The notes under the pieces were generated by a model. The model searched no databases and was not told the DNA's origin. It saw nothing but the letters and a program-made list of their open reading frames with translations. A DNA stretch of 64,000 bases from Erythroxylum novogranatense (lineage: Eukaryota; Streptophyta; Magnoliopsida; Malpighiales; Erythroxylaceae), in assembly GCA_029891385.1 (NCBI GenBank), contig CM057234.1, forward strand, positions 24,600,350-24,664,349, in the 5' to 3' direction. Shown one piece after another: positions 59,256-64,000 of the stretch; position 1 is the stretch's first letter, and every line of letters begins with the position of its first letter. Made by a program: the position numbers and the translations under genes.

Positions 59256-61038
59256 ATGGGTCGATCACCATGCTGTGACAAGATTGGTCTGAAGAAAGGA
59301 CCATGGACACCTGAAGAAGATCAAAAGCTCTTGGCATATATAGAAGAACATGGTCATGGAAGCTGGCGAAATTTGCCAGCCAAAGCAGGTGATATGTCAT
59401 GTTAATGATTTGTGTGTCTATGTAGTGAAGTTTTAACTAACCGTAGTTGAGTGAAGAAAACTGCAACTTTTGTCTCTTCATTTATAGGTCTTCAGAGATG
59501 CGGTAAGAGTTGCAGACTTAGATGGACTAATTATCTCAGACCAGATATTAAGAGAGGAAAGTTCAGCTTGCAAGAAGAGCAAGCCATAATTCAACTCCAT
59601 GCCCTCCTAGGGAACAGGTGCAAAGATCCTTAATCCTTACAGTCTTGACATGGTTTACTTGTCACATTCAGACGTTATCATTCTTTTGAAGCACCCCAAA
59701 TGACTGGATCTTAAAGAGTCTTCTCACAATTCAACAATGTGAATTCTTGTAGTGAATTTGGGAGTAGTTTCTACTTCAACAATGTCATAAGTTCTGACCT
59801 TGTGTTTCTCTTAGATTTTTTGGCTTTGTTATGAAAGCTTAACGACTAGAATTACCTCCTCTCCAGCAACATGTAGTTACCTTTATTTCTGACTACAATA
59901 AACCACTCGCTTGAGCATGTTGTGTACGTGAACATGTCTTCTTACATTTCAAAAGATATTATGCAGCGTGACATAGAAAATCATGATTTTGTTTTTGGGT
60001 CCTTTCCTTTTCTTCTCCAGTCTCATCATTGTATCTAAGAGGTTTAGAGCAAAAAAAAAGGCTCTGTGTATCTGATAGTTCGTACGTCCCTCACTTTATA
60101 TTCTTCCCAAGGGCTGTTCTTATATTCTCATCCTCAGGTGGTCGGCTATAGCTACTCACTTGCCCAAGAGGACGGACAATGAGATTAAGAACTACTGGAA
60201 CACACATCTCAAGAAAAGGTTAACCAAAATGGGGATTGATCCAGTGACCCACAAGCCCAGGAATGATGCTTTACTGTCCAGCGAAGGCCAATCCAAGAAT
60301 GCAGCTAATATTAGCCACATGGCTCAGTGGGAGAGTGCTAGGCTCGAAGCTGAGGCTAGACTCGTTAGAGAATCGAAGCTACGTTCACATTCATTTCAAC
60401 AGCAGCTTAGCCCTCAGAGTTATATTCCTGGTACAACTTCTGTTCATCCTCCACGATCATTTGATGCACTGAAAGCTTGGAACGGTGGGTGGTCAAAATC
60501 TAGTGAAGGAAATGGTGGTACACTAAGCACTGGAATTGGAGGTGACCTTGAGTCTCCAACATCTACTCTTACTTTCTCAGAGAATGCTCCTCCAATCATG
60601 ATTTCAGCCAACATGGGAGAGAATTCGGTTCCTCTAATTGAGTTTGTTGGCACTTCGGGTTCATCAGAGACTGGAATTATCAAAGATGAAAGCGAGCATG
60701 ATTGGAAGGGCATGGCAAATTCAAACCATTTACCAGAGAATTCAGTATCATTTTCGTCTGACTTTCAAGACATGACGATCTCCATGGAAGGGACATGGAG
60801 TCCAGAATCTCTAAGGACAAATAGCAGTCATGTTCATGCCGGAAATGTGATGGAAGAAGGGTTCACTAGTCTTCTCCTAAGTGACTCTACTGAACAGAAC
60901 TTGTCAGAAAGTGGCAAGCACTCAGAGAACAGTGGAGGTAGTGGAGGTGGTAGTGGCTACTATGAAGATAACAAGAATTATTGGAACAGCATTTTTAATT
61001 TGGTGAATTCTTCTCCTGCTAATTCACCAATGTTCTGA
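59256..61038 (+). CDS. MYB16/MYB106-like: R2R3-MYB transcription factor, MIXTA-like subgroup 9
   Basis: Exons 59256-59388, 59488-59617 and 60138-61038 (387 aa). The 133 and 130 nt first exons are the usual R2R3-MYB sizes. All junctions are [14 protein letters not shown] and GN|RWSAIA are restored. R2 covers about residues 14-61 (W17, W37, W57), R3 about 67-112 (F70, W89, W108). The start MGRSPCCDK is the family norm. The subgroup 9 motif [20 protein letters not shown] lies at 150-169. R3 has [12 protein letters not shown] where bHLH-binding MYBs have DL--R---L, so that interaction signature is absent, as expected for this group. Known role of MYB16/MYB106: nuclear regulators of cuticle formation, conical epidermal cells and trichome outgrowth. 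The tail is Ser/Gly-rich (GGSGGGSG near the end). Which paralogue it is cannot be told. Confidence 0.95.
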
Positions 61039-64000
61039 AAATAACCAAGATAAGGTTCCGCCTGAATGGTTAGAAAGTGATGATGTGCCAGTTAATTACA
61101 AGTAACACCACCTTCTCAACCCAGATGTCCTGCCATTGGTTTAGTTTCTATTTGTTGCTAGAAGTCAAGTATAGGATAGGAAAATGTCTTCGCCAGAAGG
61201 GTTTGGATTGCTTCCACACTTTCCAAATGTGAAAATAAGATTCTCCACTAATGTTGTAGATGGAAGCAACAAGATGAAGTTTTGGCAATCATCCTCAGTC
61301 TCTCTCCCTCTCTTTCTTATGTGAAATGTTAATAGCTAGGATAGATCTTCTACTCAGTTTATGCTCCATTCAAACATAACTTAGTTTGTCAGCTTAATGA
61401 TAAGTGACATGCCATCTTTGTTTACTATTATGGTGGATTGAGATATGCATGTTCCAATTCAAGTAATTGATCCTGAACATTGTTAAAGAATGAATTATCT
61501 ACCTTCCCTTTAACTAGACAAATTCGTGCTCTATACACTTGTTAAAGAAGATGGTGTATTTATGAGGCTTTATTGCTGTCAGTTTTACGTCGTATTCTGC
61601 TTACAAGTAACAAAGGTAAGTTCACTTAACGTCGTATTCTGCTTACAAGCAACAAAGGTAAGTTCACTTGTGCTTGCCAACAAAAAAAAAAATCTGGGGA
61701 AAAAGAGCCGAAAGGACTATAAAATTGACAGCCAAGAACAAAAAGAAACCAAAAACTTTTAGGAGAAACAAAGTGAAAAGCAAAATTAGAAATTTGGAAG
61801 CTAGTGTTCCTTCTTTTCCAAGAAGATTCTTTCTTCCCACTAAGGATCACATACTTAGAGAGCGACTCAGCCGTTGGCACCAATATCTTCACTGAGATCC
61901 ACTTGGCATGACCCCTTATGGGATGGGGCACATGATCAATAGACTTTCCACATTTTTTAGCAAAGGTTGTAAAGGTCTGAACTTGAGTTTCTATCTTTGT
62001 GACATGATAAAATGGAATTTCGAAAATTATAGCTATGAACATCCAACAAATATGGACTGATATAGTAGGGTGCTTTCTACTTGTAGCAACCAATTCTCAT
62101 GAATCATCCCAATCTTCAATACTCCACTTCCGTGAGAAACAGAAAGATGCCGCTGAGTACTTGATTTATATCCTCTTAATTACTTCGTCGGGTCAAAATG
62201 TAGGGGCCTTTAAATTAGGGTTCAACCTTTTGCTCCAAGAAAGACGTGAGAAACACAGGAGGAGCACAAGCCTCAAAAGCATAATATCCTGCATTAATGA
62301 TTGCAAAAGAAGCGACTCGTAACATCAACAGACACGTCTAGCTTGACAATTTCCAATATATTGTCACCTGTCAACATATACACCCTTTACACCATTGTTT
62401 CAGCCTCAGGATCTGACAGTGATATGAAACCATACATGGAAGATTATGATATGAATTGAACACTGATTATTAGAAGAGAATCTATCTAATAAAGTTCCAT
62501 TTTGGTTAGTAGGTTCTATGATGAGACAAATGCAGTTCTACAGTATATCCTTTCATTATGAATTTTCGTTGTCTTTCGGTTGTCCTTTCCCAAAACTATT
62601 AATTTGATCTGCCATGTACAGTCTCATATGGTTTAGAAAGATCTTTCACTTCCAATTGCCATGTCAAAAAATGTTTGCAAGATAAATGGGGAAGTTACTG
62701 ACTTGTACAGTGGAGCAACTGTGCATTTATGAATCCATAATCCCTTAAAGGCAGCAACTTTGCATGAAACTAGAGTTTGCTTGAGCCTTTCATTATTCAC
62801 CTTTAGGCAACCAGGGTCTACTCTACTGGAAAGAAGAATTGTCAAGTTCTAATGTTCTTAGCTTCTGCAGCTACTTCCGCACTTCTTTGTCACAGTATGC
62901 TTCTAAAGATGGAGTACTGGCTCTAGGACTTTTCAATATAGAAAATCAGTTTCAACTTCTATCCTTTAACTTAAATCAACCAGAAACTTGTGTAGGGTGA
63001 AAAAAAGGCTACATACCAAAACAAGATATGGGTTTGCCAAATTACAGACTGAACTTCTGATGCAGAATCTTCGTTCCTCAAAAATTTTGGATGTACCAAC
63101 CAAAGCATCCTGATCCTGGTAATGTAACACCTGGTTTCCGAGTTCATAAAAGGCAGCTTTTAATTTTGTCCCTAACAGAAAACTATATTATCTTACAAGA
63201 AAATTCAATATGGTTTCCCATTATTTCTTTCATTTTCTTCAGTCCTTTATCCTTTATTTAATATTAAAAAGATACTTACAAAAACGTAATTTGCTTACTT
63301 ATTGACTTCTTCAATGAGGATGAAGGAAAATTTGGGGACATCACTGAATAAATGAATCTAATGTTTCCACGTGCCCATCTTTTGAAGATTTATAAAGCAC
63401 TGTTAGGGGACAAGCTAAATACAAGGATCATCCTGCCATGTATTCATTACTGACGTCACCATGTATGAGGTAGCTCATGTGTGAAAGTATGTACCACAGA
63501 GTATGATCTTAAACTGTGAATGTGGTTTTTCTCTTTTAAGGTTTCAAATTGAGATCAGAGGAATACAATGAATTGAACATTTGAATTCAAGTCTTAATGA
63601 CGCGATATCAGTTCCTAACTCAGGTGGTAACTTCTGCATCTTTAGTATCCTGAGCAATTAGTCTTAACAGATTCTTGACTAAGTTTGTGTGAGAAGACGT
63701 TTTCTCATTGTTTACTAGCCTTAGGCATTCGGCAGCACAATTTCCAAGTTGACAGTTCAAGTGTCACTGATCCCAAAACTCAACTTGGAAAACATGGCGT
63801 CCTGCTTAAAAGTAAACGTAGAATATCCAAAAGTATAATATACAACTCTCTGGAACAAGCTAAGACACATTGAAAAGGAGATGGTTGTGGACAGGGGTCA
63901 CTTTCTTCCATCGTCATTTGTTTTCAAGGTCAGTTTCACCACAATAGAAACGTTACCCTACCAAAAGGGGTTCCTATGTTAATCTCACAGCCGTCTTAAA
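61039..64000. other. MYB 3' UTR and downstream intergenic DNA
   Basis: The first few hundred bases presumably hold the 3' UTR. Beyond it I see only short frames. The longest is a minus-strand 155-codon frame at 61626-62093 with no recognisable domain. No transposon ends or RNA genes were identified. Confidence 0.45.
61587..61670. repeat. 42 bp tandem duplication downstream of MYB
   Basis: Two copies (61587-61628, 61629-61670) of a unit starting ACGTCGTATTCTGC and ending GGTAAGTTCACTT, differing at about two positions. Confidence 0.95.

Noticed and set aside
61626..62093. 155-codon minus-strand frame downstream of MYB
   Set aside because: No recognisable domain, low-complexity Phe/Ser-rich end, overlaps the 42 bp duplication, and no splice or promoter support.

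Overview
This is nuclear DNA from a flowering plant, most likely a core eudicot. The evidence is two intron-containing plant transcription factor genes, very AT-rich intergenic DNA, and a dense layer of plant LTR retrotransposons. The species cannot be fixed from the sequence. No rRNA, tRNA, organelle or bacterial gene was recognised.

Two host genes are well supported. A miR164-targeted NAC transcription factor of the NAC100/CUC-like group lies at 13242-14483 (+, three exons, 352 aa). An R2R3-MYB of the MIXTA-like subgroup 9 (MYB16/MYB106 type) lies at 59256-61038 (+, three exons, 387 aa). Between and around them nearly everything recognisable is transposon.

Layout. 1-1814: 3' part of a long LTR inserted in an RNase H-like relic (1815-2179). 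2591-5175: two nested non-autonomous DNA transposons. 7702-12175: a gag-only, SIRE-like LTR element with TSD AAAAT, ending about 1.1 kb upstream of the NAC start codon. 14484-22572: AT-rich intergenic DNA with one GC-rich islet near 19200. 22573-30843: degenerate Copia element 1, split by a 4.1 kb solo LTR (A, TSD ATTAG). About 31400-56600: degenerate Copia element 2. It is split first by an RTE-type LINE, which is itself split by a 3.9 kb solo LTR (B, TSD AGATG), and then by a Gypsy (Tekay/Del-like) element on the minus strand, 40266-56489 (TSD AGATT). The Gypsy element has lost most of its interior. It holds a 9.8 kb minus-strand Copia element (3, 41730-51531) that lacks a TSD, and a 2.9 kb solo LTR (E, TSD CTTAA) sits inside its 5' LTR. 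From 56490 to 59203 the DNA is AT-rich and unresolved, then the MYB gene follows.

The most unusual signal is in the long LTRs (A, B, the Gypsy pair C/D, E, and in part F at 1-1814). Although diverged, on their presumed sense strand they share a leader ending in GGTAAG, a 61-71 nt micro-exon bounded by an AG acceptor and a GTGGGT/GTGAGT donor, and a third acceptor. They look like LTRs that make a spliced, three-exon leader RNA. Each of A, B, C, D and E also carries its own unrelated array of short, mostly palindromic repeats next to a shared block (for example TGACGTCA repeats in B and CGTCGCGACG/CGCCGCGGCG repeats in C, D and E).
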